From contig OW386288.2 in NCBI GenBank assembly GCA_936432065.2, positions 16,108,706 to 16,172,705 on the forward strand: 64,000 bases of DNA, given 5' to 3'. Under the pieces are notes generated by a model that worked only from the letters and a program-made list of their open reading frames with translations, was not told the origin of the DNA and did not search any database. This stretch comes from Rutpela maculata (Eukaryota; Arthropoda; Insecta; Coleoptera; Cerambycidae). How positions within the stretch are numbered: the stretch's first letter is position 1; every line of letters begins with the position of its first letter. Shown here piece by piece: positions 33,560-45,702 of this stretch. The position numbers and the translations under genes are program-made.

Positions 33560-33965
33560 AAATGATGAAGCAGAGAGAATGTTTCGATTCGTAGCATCAA
33601 GCAAAAAACTTTTACAAAACGCACTCAAAAATAAAGCTACGGTATATACTGATACAACAGATAAATTGATATGGCAGGAGTTGCTCTTGTTTTTGGTCAG
33701 AACAACAGATATGACAGAAAATTCCATCTTCTAGCAATGACTGTATGCGTAAATGGAAAGTTTGAAAATTTCCAGTTCATTTTTGGAAGTTTGAAGTCTG
33801 TGTTGAATTACAACCAAAAGTATTGGTAACGAATGCAACGCTAAGTATTGAAAAGGCTTTTAAAATATTTAAAATGATTTACGCTAAGTCCTACTCTTAT
33901 ATAAATACCCCACCCAAAAAGGAGTATTTACATAAGGCAGTTTCGGAAAAATACAGGAAAAAGTC
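33560..33965 (+). pseudogene. MULE transposase relic
   Basis: Frames read VYTDTTDKLIWQELLLFLV, RTTDM, then, after a one-base shift, DRKFHLLAMTVCVNGKFENF and QFIFGSLKSV. This matches the Asp-containing TDATYKLxWQG...GTTDMNRKFHPF block of Mutator-like transposases. A later PKVLVTNATLSIEKAFKIF segment matches the next catalytic block. Several stops and shifts; no TIRs found. Confidence 0.6.
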
Positions 33966-34490
33966 AAATTCTGTTGTCCGTTAAAAGGGCAGCATTTCTA
34001 TAACACAGCCCCCGAAGGTAAATAAAGAACACAGGGAAAAATGATCATAATCACAAGAACTAATTGTACAGACTCATATTTAAGACTACAGGTCTAAAGT
34101 ATCGATAACTTTGTGCCTTATTATCACTTTATTTTTGTGTAAAATATATTACAAATGTTTCTAACATAGCACACTAAGTTCTAAGTGAGAATAGCAACAT
34201 TACTCCAATTTTAAAATCACAAAATCGGTCACAGCCGAGGACTCTGATTGTTCTTAAATGGCACAGTAATGTAGCAGTTTTGTAAGTGCTTAAAATTGCA
34301 AACAGTCGTAAGTCGTTTTAATATTTATTTTTACAGAGGTGAGACAAAAGTGAATTTTATGATAAATATCGGAACACTCATAACGCATAAACACTCATAA
34401 GGACTTGATAAAAACAAATAAAAATTATTGTGATCATTTTTGTACTCGTTTTTATGTTGCATTGCATCTCTGTATAATTTAGTTACAGTG
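33966..34490. other. no gene seen
   Basis: AT-rich spacer between the MULE relic and a Gypsy derivative, with no recognisable structure. Confidence 0.4.
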
Positions 34491-35500
34491 ACAGTAGCAG
34501 CTCACTTACCTCAGTAAAAAGATTCCTGAATTGTTAATGTTAGCTTACCATTAGAAATGATCAATAATGTTTATGACATTATAGCTAAGCTTCCTGAAAG
34601 CGATTTGTATTTAAATTTAAAAACTGTGCTAACTTCTCGACTACTTCTAATGAGGAGAAACGTCTCGATGATTTGCTCTCTGGTTCACAAATGGGAGACC
34701 TTAGACCATCTGATTTTTATCATACCACCACTTACCATCCGCAAAGTAATGGCATGGTGGAACGATTCCATAAAACTCTTAAAGATACGCTGATTGCTAG
34801 GGCTAACACTTCACATTGGGTAGATGAACTTCTTGTTGTGTTATTGGCTTTTAGAACTGTCTCCAAAGATGATTTGCAATGCTCTTCAGTCGAACTCATT
34901 TTTGGTTAAACTTTGCGACTACCAAGCGAGTTTTTCACTAAATTATATAGTTCTCCTGATGTTCTTTATTTTATTGACAAATTGCGCACTTATTTCAATA
35001 ATTTAATTTTTATTTCTCTAGTCCATCACGTTAAACATAAATCATTTGTCAGTTCTGACATTTTAACTTGTGATTTTGTTTTTGTTCGTAGATAATGTTT
35101 TAAAGCTACTTCCTCTCCTTTGTACGAAGGCCCATTTAAAGTTTTGTCTCGTACAAATAAATTAATTACTTTCAATAAAGGAACTAAAATCGTAACTGTC
35201 AGTATTGACAGAGTTAAACCTGCCTTTTTATTGGTTGACAAATGTGATGTCACACCGATACCTTTTAAAAAGATGCGCTTCGCCATCGACGCTTTGATCG
35301 ATTTACTGTTCTTTTTATCAACGGGGGAGTGTATGTAGCAGCTCACCTCAGTAAAAAGATTCTTTGAAGTTACCCATTTTGATGTAACCAGGGATATTAA
35401 TAATAACAAATAATTTAATTGAATTGATATAAAATAAAATGTTATATATTTAAAAAAATCAAATACATTTTTTAATATTTTAATATATACTTAAAAATTT
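34491..35500 (+). pseudogene. internally deleted Ty3/Gypsy: gag fused to integrase, with 3' LTR start
   Basis: A short 5' LTR piece (GTAGCAGCTCACTTACCTCA) is followed by gag frames (DIIAKLPESDLYLNLKTVL and SGSQMGDLRPSDFYH). At about 34721 the gag frame passes without a break into integrase (TTTYHPQSNGMVERFHKTLK), so the rest of gag, protease, RT and RNase H are deleted. The integrase then has stops and shifts. It ends with YEGPFKVLSRTNKLITFNK, VSIDRVKPAFL and a stop. A polypurine tract (35321-35331) and TGTAGCAGCTCACC (35334) start the 3' LTR, whose right end is uncertain. Same family as 16395-19455. Confidence 0.8.
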
Positions 35501-36485
35501 GGATATTTATATTTATTTATTTATGAATAATATTTATCTAGTCGCTTTTTTTCAATCACCGTCCTTACCAGCTGAAAGCACGAGTGGCAAACTAAGAGAT
35601 GACGCTTCTACCTATTTTTTCCATAAAAGTAAACCCTGTACCCTTCAATTTTCATTAATGTACTTATTTCCCAATGTTAGATTTCTTGCATGTTACGAAT
35701 ACATTTTTAATTAATAATTAATGAATTGATTAACTAGACTTATTATTTTGAACAATTAGGATATCTCATCCACCTTGTATTAATTTAGACGCCTCTAATT
35801 CCCTAACTAGAAAGTTGCACCACCGTGTGACTTTTTTTGTCGCCTTTCCTTTCACTTAATCTCATACATAACCGCCCATTAGTACTATTTAACTGCTACT
35901 GTTTTTTTAAATAAATATGCTTTTCTATTGTTGCAGCAGTTCTAAGTGTTATTTTATGGTTAGCTTCCGCTTCCGACCTTGATATTTTATTTTTAACTTC
36001 CTTCTGAGGAATATTGTATTCTCCTCCCCAGTGATTTATAAATAAATAAATAATATTTATAACGCGATGGGTTTATATGATACTATTGCGCACTGGGGCT
36101 CCAAACGATAAGATTCTTGAACATGGATGTTTAATTATTAAATTTACTTAAATGCATATTATTGCAGTTTATTACATCCTCGCGTGTAACAAATTCTGTC
36201 AGTTCAACTGGCAGAGGTAAATTTATATGACTCGCTTAGGAAATGATGAACGAGTAATAAAACAAAAATAAAATAATTTAATATCATACTCAGTTACTGA
36301 AGAAACACAGCTCATGTATTTGTTAAACTGAAATATCACTGAATTCACGGGTATTTCATCGTGGTTTTTTCGAGTTTGAAAGCTGCCTGCTTTTATTTTT
36401 ATTCATATAAGTCTGTAAATACTGAGATTGCTGAGAAATATTTTTTTAGTACATTTTTGATAAAAGCGTGCTTCTCTTGTATTGA
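35501..36485. other. no gene seen
   Basis: AT-rich. AAAGCACGAGTGGCA near 35577 resembles words at 51545 and 52434, perhaps debris of one repeat family. No ORF is credible. Confidence 0.35.
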
Positions 36486-36797
36486 CTAAATGCCAATTTG
36501 CTTGATTTATCCATTTACCCCCATTTACCCCAGTTTACCCTCCAACCGTTCAACGGAATAAGATGAAAATATAATCTAGTTCCAGATCACGCTAAAATAC
36601 GTACGTGTACCAAATTTCAAGTCAATACCCTTAAACAGTTCCAGAGTAATCGTGCGCACAAAAAAAGTACAGACAGACATTTTTTTCTCAAACTTAAAAT
36701 CATTTCATGACATTCTAAGCCTATTTGAACAATAAAAATTTTCAAAAATGTTTTTTCGTTACTATACTTCCACTGGATGTGGAAGTAAAACTGAACT
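36486..36797 (-). mobile_element. Helentron/DINE-like element, hairpin half, inverted
   Basis: It ends at the right with CTTCCACTGGATGTGGAAGT, the family's 5' hairpin read inverted. TACAGACAGACA, TACCAAATTTCAAGTCA and a CCCCATTTACCCC block precede it. Confidence 0.75.
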
Positions 36798-36870
36798 AAT
36801 TTAACATTTTTAATATACAAAACGTAAAATGTGTATAAGAAATACATGTCTAAAAGATTGTTCAAATTGA

Positions 36871-37332
36871 CCAATTTCACGTTAGAAAGTTTGGTAAAAA
36901 ATGTCGTGTCGAAATCTAGATTGGTATCAATAAAAGTAGTAAAAAATCACTGCACATGTTGACCAACAAGGCTAATTCCCAAACTTTGTGAAAATGAAAT
37001 ACCTATAATCTAATAATCATATCATTGTTTTCAGTATCTTTAATGCTAAGCTTATATTAGTAAGTTCAAGCTTTAAGTTTTAAGCTTCAGTAAATTTAAC
37101 ATCAAAGATACTGAAAACAATAATATGATTATTATATCACAGTGGCCAAAACGCTCGTAAGGCCAAAAATTAAAGGAAAAAAAAATTATATTATAGGTAT
37201 TTCATTTTTTCAAAGTTAGGGTAATATCCGGGTAGGCCAAAATGTGCAGTGACTTTTTACTACTTTTAGTAACACCAATCTAGTTTTCGCCACGACACTT
37301 TTTACCAAACTTTCTGACGTGAAATGGGCCAA
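36871..37332. mobile_element. fold-back MITE, first of two related copies
   Basis: AGAAAGTTTGGTAAAAA with a TGTCGTG block at the left is mirrored at the right. The arms carry ATACCTATAAT(C/A)TAATAATCAT, and a GCTTAAAACTT-type palindrome occupies the centre. It matches 58812-59338, where the same family has landed in a mariner transposase gene. Confidence 0.8.
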
Positions 37333-37365
37333 TCAAAAGGATTTGAAAACTGAGCATACTCGGGG

Positions 37366-37504
37366 CGAGTTGTACTAACTACGTTCCAGTTCAACTTGAT
37401 CCAAGATCAAAATCAATGGTTACCATTATTGTAACAATCGTAACCTTGGCACTTGACCTTGGATCAAACTGAACTTGGTTTAAATTTTATTGGTACAATT
37501 CTCC
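37366..37504. mobile_element. small fold-back MITE, about 140 bp
   Basis: GGCGAGTTGTACTAA at the left pairs with TTGGTACAATTCTCCC at the right. The arms contain AACTTGATCCAAGATCAA and its near inverse. Confidence 0.7.
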
Positions 37505-37829
37505 CTTAAAACCTATACAGTCCATTTGATCACGAAAAAACTTGTATAAGAAAATTAAATGTGATCTGTGTCTACGAATTTCTATTTAGAGAAAGCTTAG
37601 AGAACAGTTCTTGATGTGGGTAACCAATAGTAGTATAAATCTCGTCAAAACACATATTTAAAAAAATGTTGTTGAGTCTTTTCCAAATTTGTATGTGTAC
37701 ATTTTAAACTGGACCTCATGTTATTGTGGAATACTCAATATGTGGTTTAAGAAAAGATATGTATAGTTGCTGTCATGTAGTTAATTATTTAAAAGATTGG
37801 AATATTGGAAATTTCTTATGATAAAATAG
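37505..37829. other. no gene seen
   Basis: Unassigned AT-rich sequence between a MITE and a LINE fragment. Confidence 0.4.
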
Positions 37830-38345
37830 AGAATTCAACAACTTTCAGTGACAGTAAGTTGTATGTTTAGAAATGTCAGTTTTTTATCACACGTTACACT
37901 CAAGTTACGAAAAGTGTTAAGATGGAAAAGTGTGTGATTGTTCAGTTTGTAGACGAATAGAATAACATTTTGTTTTATTGTAAATATCATAGTATCAAAA
38001 AGTTTTAAATCATCCGCGTATAAAAGACAGTTAACAGTAATATTGTCTACTATGTCATTCACAAACAAATTAAAGAAAAATGGACTTCAATTTGAACCTT
38101 TGAGGACTCCCAACGCAGCTAAAACTTCAATAAATTTAACACTATGGTATACAGCATACAACATATTTTCTTTCTATCAGTTAGGTAAGATTTAAAAAGT
38201 GCAACTGGGTTATCCGAAAAGCCATAAAATTCAGATATGTCTTAAGAGGATGTCGTCGTTCAGTTTCTCGAATGCCTTACAAGAGTTGGTATATATAACG
38301 TGTGTTTGTCTTATCAATAGAATCAGAAATAAACTCTGTAATGTT
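37830..38345 (-). pseudogene. LINE reverse transcriptase fragment
   Basis: Read leftward: FSDNPVALFKSYLTDRK near 38200, then, through breaks, LFVNDIVDN at 38065 and CLLYADDLKLFD, the catalytic motif. It belongs to a LINE type different from the FADDT copies. Confidence 0.6.
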
Positions 38346-39691
38346 AATTAAATTGGTGACTTTTAACGGCCCTTGATGCCTTATATGGTTAAAAATGAAA
38401 TGGTAAAAGAGAATTTAAATTGCTTTAGGACAATAATTATTAATCTATCGGACAGCAGTTAGAAATTTCGAATCTACCACTCTTCTTAAAAACTGAAGTT
38501 GATAATTTGCACTACAATGGAAATTTGCATAACTTTAGTGACAATAATGTTCTAGGGTTCTAGAAAAAATAGAAGTACAGAGTTGTGGTTCGTAGATTAC
38601 TTTACTTCAACGATATCCATAAGACAAACTAAAGTAGACCATATGGCGCAGAAAATCAGTTCAGTTTAGAGAATATTATTTAGGTATTATGCAAATCACA
38701 ACTTACACACTTTTTATTTATTATGAAAATACCTACTTTCTGTATATTGTTGCCCTAATCTGGGCACGCTAATATACTAGTCAGGTAAATACTTTAAAAC
38801 ACTCATTATTGGAGAATCAATCAAAACAACTACTCTTCTAGCTAATACTGACGAAGTATTGAATTACATGATAGGATTCTTAGCATTTTAAAGGAAAAAA
38901 ATATATTGAAAATACTTAAATCATTTATTCAAATTTAATCATTCACAGTTCAGTTTCCTACGACAGACAGTTTAGGACATATTATAAACCACAAAATATG
39001 GATAGGCTCAAAAATACGACTTGTCTTGCTTTCTGTTCATTTTCTTTTCATCATAAATCGATCTGTACGCATCTGGCAGCAAAAAATACATCCAAGACAA
39101 ATTAAAGTTGAACATGTAACTGGAAAAATGACCATAAGTTTAAGTTTGGACACCAAGAAGGAATCCAATAAAATGTATTATTTAAAAGTATTTTACAGAA
39201 ATTTCGCCCATTAGGTTTGTAAGAAACAGAAAAAATAAGAAAATAGATAAATAAGTGTATTTATTTTCTTTACCGGTGACATCAAATTAGCTGTATATAC
39301 TGGGATTTTTCAGTTAGTTTAAATGAAAATTATCATATTTGGTGAATTGTAATATTTACAAGAAACAAAGACTTCTTTAAAGTGCTTCTTTAACATTATT
39401 ATTACTACTAAGTGTTTCTACACTAGTTTATCAATAAATGGGAGTAGAAATAAAAAAATAATTACACCCTTTTACAAAAGATAACCACGTATTGTCTAAT
39501 GTTAGTTGTGGTATTCTATTAATTTTTCTTTCCTTTCTGGGATTTTCTGTCATCTACTATCTATGTATTCTTTCCTGAAAATAATGCCCAAAGAATCTAC
39601 AAAATAATACTATTATCCAGTACATTACTAAAAATTACCTTTATGCCTGTGATTTTTGTGTCTAAGAAACAACAACAAGGTAGAATAAAAA
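38346..39691. other. no gene seen
   Basis: AT-rich intron sequence. The short ORF at 39026-39214 has no recognisable motif and is not listed as a gene. Confidence 0.4.
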
Positions 39692-40262
39692 ATAAAAAAC
39701 CGCTGCCGAAGAAATCACTACTTCCACATCCAGATTTCCCATCCAAGTCTCTTACAACAAAAAATATGTTGATACTGTATCTGCACTCCATCATGTAGAA
39801 ATAATTGTTCATAGAGCTTTAATAATATAATATTTGAAATTGTCTACCCCAAGAACCCATAAAACAATATGTCACACGATAGTGGGGGTGGTACTGGGGG
39901 TGATGATAGAGAAGGTGGCTAATGCCAAAAAAAATTTGAGGCCTTTGGTTCTTGTAAACACACTAAGTCCCAATTTTATTTTTACCCCCTTTAATAATAG
40001 AGTGGGGATGGCAATGGGGGTGGTAGAGGCGATGGCCAATGCCAAAATTTTTTTTGAAGTCTTTGGTTCTTGTATACACACTAAATCCCAATTTTATTTT
40101 TTTACCTCCTTTAATAATGGTGTGGGGGTGGTAATGGAGGTGACAGAGGGGGTGGCTGATGCCAAAAAAATGTTGAGACCATGGTTTCTCGTGCATGCTC
40201 TAATTTCCAATTTTATCGACTCCACTTGCTTGCTTTACCTATTACCCTCTCATTTTATGTCC
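39692..40262 (-). mobile_element. Helentron/DINE-like element with triplicated core
   Basis: It starts AAACCGCTGCCGAAGAAATC (inverted 3' end), then CTTCCACATCCAG and ACCCATAAAACAATATG. A core unit of about 118 bp containing GCCAAAA and TTGGTTCTTGTA recurs at about 39924, 40041 and 40161. The hairpin half is missing. The open frames on both strands here are repeat translations. Confidence 0.8.
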
Positions 40263-41399
40263 AATGTATGGAAATTGTTTTGTTTAAAAAATGGAAAAGA
40301 GAAGAAATCACGTTTTCAGGCCTCACATAAACCATCCATCAGATAGATCTCTTAGGACGATGTGAAGAAGGACTGATAGAGCCGAGTGACCCTCTAAACA
40401 ATCTACAATCTACAATCATATATAATTGTGATAGAATTTATTTTCCTCATTATATATAGGTACTTAGTTATATTTTCATCAATTCTATTCTATTTATCTT
40501 TGGAGGAATGGAAATGAAAATATAAGCGCTACAAGGTAAAATGGCGTAATTTTTTAGCCATGTTATTTATTTTCTTTATTTAACTTAAATATTCTTGATG
40601 TAATTTTATGAACGAAAAACTGAGAAAAGACACCATTCAAAGTACTGTCAATAAATAATCATTTATTATATTCAATATATATAAGAGAATGCTAAATATA
40701 CCGTTTTTCCTCACTTAGCTTCTTGTAGACCTATCTAATATGTTGCTTATAAAAAATTATTACTATTTATGCAATTTTCTTCTTGGTTTTGTCATTTTGA
40801 CTCTAATAAAATGCAAATTTAGTTTTTCTTTTCAAGGGAGTGAGTTGTGTAAATGAAGAGAAAATAAATATTAAACTACGAGTCGTATTCACAATATCTA
40901 ATTAAGGTCCACTCTAATAAATAATTTCAACTTTTTGTTATGTTACCAAATAAACCATACGATGATTTTTTTACCATAAATACATAAAAATGCGAAACTT
41001 TTGAAGATGTGTACAATATATTTTAATTATTAAGTAATTATTACTCAGTGAGTGAAAATTGCTTTACACTCTTTGGATTAGTACCCAACAATAATTTCCC
41101 AGGAAAGGATGCGTTGTATTTATAGTTACTTTATTTTCACTCATTCCAGCAGCTGTCAAATAAATTATTATTTAAATCATGTAGACAATAAAATTTTCTT
41201 GTTTGCCAATGTTTCAACAGCAGAAGCATTACGACTTTAAAGATTAACAACGTAGGTCAACAAAGGTGAGATAGAACGTGAAATTCGAAAGATGTATAGT
41301 TTTTTCTGTTAACAGATACGTTGAATGTTGATACACTGTAGTGTAATTGTTTTAAATAAGTAACATAGTAAGTTTTGAATACATGTTTGTATTTATAGG
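40263..41399. other. no gene seen
   Basis: AT-rich. A block at 40337-40405 of more balanced composition may be an old LINE 3' end, but I cannot assign it. Confidence 0.35.
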
Positions 41400-42151
41400 C
41401 TAATCCGAATAGATGCAAAAATGATCGATTTACGAAATGTCGTTTACCCGCATTTTTTTTTAAGTATAGTTTGGGATGTCCAGAAACATGTCAACTATTC
41501 GCATGCGTGATGGGGCAATACACTTTAAAATTCGAAAAACGTCGCCATTTTCGCTTTGTTTGCAATATAACTCGAAAATGAGGCATTGTTCGAAAATATA
41601 TCAAGAGATAGAAAATGTGAAAATTGATTTTGAACATTTTATTATTCTTGACATTTTCCCAGAAAATTCTTCGTTTAAGAGCTACATACGAGAGAACAAT
41701 ACTACTTTTTTATCTTTTGGTTTTCTTTTTTTTAAGTGAATATAATAAATATTTGTACGAAATATAACATCGGTATAATGTAAATTATGTTTAAGTGTCC
41801 AATTTACAGTTGAAATAAAACATATTTACATAACTATATATAATTTTCATGTTAAACAGAAAAAAATAATAAAAGTTTTCAGGTATTGAGGTATTACAAT
41901 GATGGGAAAATAAATAAACAAATATATATTTTCATAAACAGACTATTTATTTTATGCATAGTAGTGTAGGTACATGCGTTTCATTTTTTCATGTATAACT
42001 TAATAGAATAGAATAAGTTTATTTAACAAATTGTTCTACTACAATGTAATTTTTAAAAACTGAAACATTATGATAAATAAACCAAGCCCCCACATTAAGT
42101 GCTATTTAGAGCACAAAATAATAAATATGTATTCATACGCATGTACATATA

Positions 42152-44492
42152 CAGTGTGTCCCGCTTTTCATAAATCCACCCTAATATCTCAGTTATTAAT
42201 AATGCGATTTTCTTCAAATTTGGGTGGTAATTATATGTTGGAAAAAGGAACTATTTGGCATAGTAAACATTTTCATTTCTCATTGGCGTGGGGTTTTATG
42301 GGGTAAAAAGAGGTCGATTTTTCGGCGAAAGGATATTAGGGCTTATTATAGACAAATTTTTCTATCATATTTGGATTTAGCATGTCCAAAAACCCCTTAG
42401 TCCATATTCTCCATGATCTCAAAAACGGATTATGGCAGAAACGAAAAATTAATTAATTTCTTAATATATCAGTTATTAATAATGCGATTTTCTTCAAATT
42501 TGGGTGGTAATTATATGTCGGAAAAATGAATCATTTGGCAAAGTAAAAATTTTCATTCTTCATTGGCGTGCGGTTTTAGGGGGTAAAATAGGGTAGGTTT
42601 TTTGGCAAAAGGATATTAGAGCTAATTTTAGACAAATTTTTCTATCATATTTCGATTCAGCATGTCCAAAAACCCTTTAATCCGTATTCTTCATTATCTC
42701 AAAAACAGATTATGGCAGAAACGAAATATTAATTAAATTCTTAAAAAACACTTTTCAATGTTTTGCTATAACAAACCTAAACACAAATTTTTTTTATAAA
42801 TTCTGGTCACTTCAACATAACCATCCAATGATATCACACCGTTTGTCGTAAATGTTGCCTCGTCACTAAACATTATATTCTTTAAAAAAATTTGTCGTTA
42901 ATATAGTTACCTTGCAACCATAGGCATTAATCAAAAGTGCTTTGAAAAACAAGTTTTTATTTGATATTTGGCGATTCATAAGAATTTTCAAAAGTTAAAT
43001 AGTGTTATTTAATTTATCAATCTTACTGATAATGGCAGAAAATCGGAGAGTAGTTCTTACAATTGAATAAAAAGTTGAAATTATTCGCTTAATTGGTAAT
43101 AATGAAATATCTACGCGTCAGATTGCTCGAATATTTAATCACCATCATCGTGATCGAGCACCAATTTGGCACAAAACCGTTGGTGACATCAACAAACTGT
43201 TTGGAAGAACCGGAGCCATTTTCAAGACAAGACGAAGAAGGTGCAATTTAAATTTACGACAATATCCAGACGACGAACGCATTTTAATAGAATTTTGGAA
43301 CAATCCAAATGGTAGTATAAGGGCAGTTGCGAGAACACTAAATTTAACCAAAAATAAAATATGGAGGTGTTTAAAACGCAGTGGGGTTAGGGTATTTAAA
43401 CCAAAATTTTTGCATACTCTCTTAGAAGGTGATTTTGAACGGCGCGCGGCGGTTTAAATGTTGCCTATGGTTGCAAGGTAACTATCTTAACGACAGATTC
43501 TTTTTAAAGAACATACTGTTTAGTGACGAGGCAACATTTACGACAAACGGTGTGGTATCTAGTCAAAATTGTAGATATTGGGCAGCCGAAAATCCCAACT
43601 TTGTAATTAACTGTAAAAACCAATACAGTGAAAAAGTTAACTTGTGGTGTGGCATATTAACGAAGAAATTGTTGGCCCCTTTTTCCTGGACAACCTCAAC
43701 GCAGAAAATTTTCTAAATTTTTTATAAAATGATTTAGATGATTTTTTTATGGAAATGCCTTTAGCACAGAGAGAAAATGTATACTTTCAGTTCGATGGTG
43801 CCCCGGCGCACAATTCTTTGATAGTTAGAAATTTTTTAATTGCAAATTTCCCTATGAAGTGGATAGATAGAAATAGCCCTTTAGAACCGTGGCCCTTTAG
43901 ATCGCCTGATATTACCCCTTGTGACTTTTTGCTATGGGGGTACTTGGAAAATAAAGTGTATGCTACTCGGCCGCGAACAGAAAAGAGCTTTGCCATAGGA
44001 TTAGGCAAGCGTGTCAAGAAATTACTCCCCAAACTTTAAGAAAAGTTATTGAACGGTTAAGAAGGGTTGTTGAAAAGTGTATTTTATTGGAAGGTGGTTA
44101 TGTTGAAGAGACCAGAATTTAAAAAAAAAGTTGTTTTTAGGTTTGTTATAGCAATTAAATAAAGTTATAAAAAATTAAAAAATGTTTCTTAAGAAATTAA
44201 TTAATGTTTCGTTTCTGCCATAATCCGTTTTTGACATAATGGAGAATATGGATTAAGGACGTGCTGAAACCAAATATGATAGAAAAATGTGTCTAAAATA
44301 AGCCCTAATATCCTTTTGCCAAAAAACCTACCCCATTTTACCCGCTAAAACCGCACGCCAATGAAGAATGAAAATTTTTACTGTGCCAAATAATTCATTT
44401 TTCCTCCATATAATTACCACCCAAATTTGAAGAAAATCGCATTATTAATAACTGAGATATTAAGGTGGATTTATGAAAAGCGGGACACACTG
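42152..44492. mobile_element. Tc1/mariner element joined head-on with a deleted copy
   Basis: TA-flanked ends read CAGTGTGTCCCGCTTTTCAT at both sides, inverted, with about 350-bp arms. The left arm holds a tandem duplication of about 293 bp (42176-42469 and 42470-42759). It runs into an inverted scrap of transposase (42830-42930) that joins the 43457-43553 region directly to the gene's 3' end. The left part is thus an internally deleted copy facing the coding copy. Confidence 0.8.
43032..44039 (+). pseudogene. mariner-superfamily transposase (DD41D-like), broken
   Basis: ATG at 43032 starts MAENRRVVLTIE, then an in-frame TAA at 43068. The HTH region follows (EIIRLIGNNEISTRQIARIF and later GSIRAVARTLNLTKNKIW). 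After a shift near 43445 come the catalytic blocks: ILFSDEATFTTNGVV, KVNLWCGIL, then a second shift, VYFQFDGAPAHNS, RSPDITPCDFLLWGYLENKV. Between the second Asp and the Asp of CDF there are 42 residues, against 41 in rosa/DD41D-type relatives as I recall them. The gene cannot make a functional enzyme. Confidence 0.8.
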
Positions 44493-44679
44493 TATATACA
44501 CGCATATACACAACACATTATAATATAACATAATAATACCGTAATAAAATTTCTAAAATGGTATGTATTATAAAAAAGAAAATGAATATAACACTAAGTA
44601 CCTTAACAATGATATACATATAAAACATAAGATACGCATATACAGCTAAATTTCAGGTGAGTAAAATGATCGTCTACTG

Positions 44680-45425
44680 TGAATTAATTATTTTTTAAAT
44701 CATTAATTTTTTTCTTTCAGTTCTCATTACAAATTCTTGGAAATTATTTTAACTGATTTTATGTTTTTAATTTTAGTGGGTAAAAAATTATATGCTTTCG
44801 GAGCAAGGAAGTTATGGCTTTTCTGGCCTATGATTTTTGACATTCCTTTACAAAAAACATCATTTTTATATCTGGTTTATTGTTTGTGATTTACCAAGTT
44901 CTTTTCTTCAGAGTATGTTTTTACTACTAAGGAGTGAAAGTATAATTGGCGGATGTCCATTGTTCTGGCATCTTTGTATAATATATCTGATGGTTAAGTT
45001 ATTGGTTTTTTGTATATTATCTTTAGAATTTCTTTTTGAATTTTTTCTAGACTGCAAAGGTTAGTTTCTAATAACCCTCCTCACCCTATTATGCCATATC
45101 GCAATTGAAATTCAATTAAAGCAAGATAAGTAGTTCTAAGTCGATCAATATTTAGTATATCTCGAAGATTATTAAAGAGGTAAAGCATACTTATTAATTT
45201 ATTTATATGAACATCCCACTTGAAATGAGAATCTATATAAAAGCCAACATATTTCACATGAGTGTTAGATGATATCGATATTGATTGATTTTCATCCAGT
45301 AGAATATTCAGTTCGTTGTAATTTGGTAATATAGACTTATAACAGGAAAAGGGAATAAACAAAGTTTTATTAAAATTTATTGTTAAAAGTCTAGAGTTAA
45401 ACCAGTCAATTAGTTAATTTAATAT
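44680..45425 (-). pseudogene. LINE reverse transcriptase C-terminal fragment
   Basis: Read leftward from WFNSRLLTINFNKTLFIPFS near 45410: HVKYVGFYIDSHFKWDVHIN, LIEFQLRYGIIG, then NLCSLEKIQKEILKIIYKKP and NFLAPKAYNFLPTKIKN near 44790. It is related to 54787-56830 and lies between the mariner and the right arm of the outer TIR pair. Confidence 0.75.
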
Positions 45426-45528
45426 ATAATTTAATGTAATTTCGCCCTTTTTTTCAAGGCGAAGCAATGATATAGTCATTTTCTCTATTTTCTTCTTCAT
45501 TAATATCATAGCAACAATATTGAATCAT

Positions 45529-45702
45529 ACTTCGGGGGACTAACCGTGACCCCGGAAGAAATAGCCAGAGCTCCCATTGACCGTATACTCTCCTTTTGGA
45601 GAGGAACGGGATTAATGGGATAACGAGACTATGGGGTACAATAAGCTTAAGCTTCAGTACGGCGGGCTCCGCACCGCACCCCATAAGGAAAAAAAAAAAA
45701 AA
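45529..45702 (+). mobile_element. very short 5'-truncated LINE 3' end, poly(A), 15-bp target duplication
   Basis: It ends in about 15 A. The word ACAATATTGAATCAT occurs immediately before (about 45514-45528) and after it. The body reads VTPEEIARAPIDRILSFWRG and a stop soon after, like the C-terminus of an R1/LOA-type LINE. The minus-strand piece at 49165-49480 is a longer copy of the same 3' end. Confidence 0.82.
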
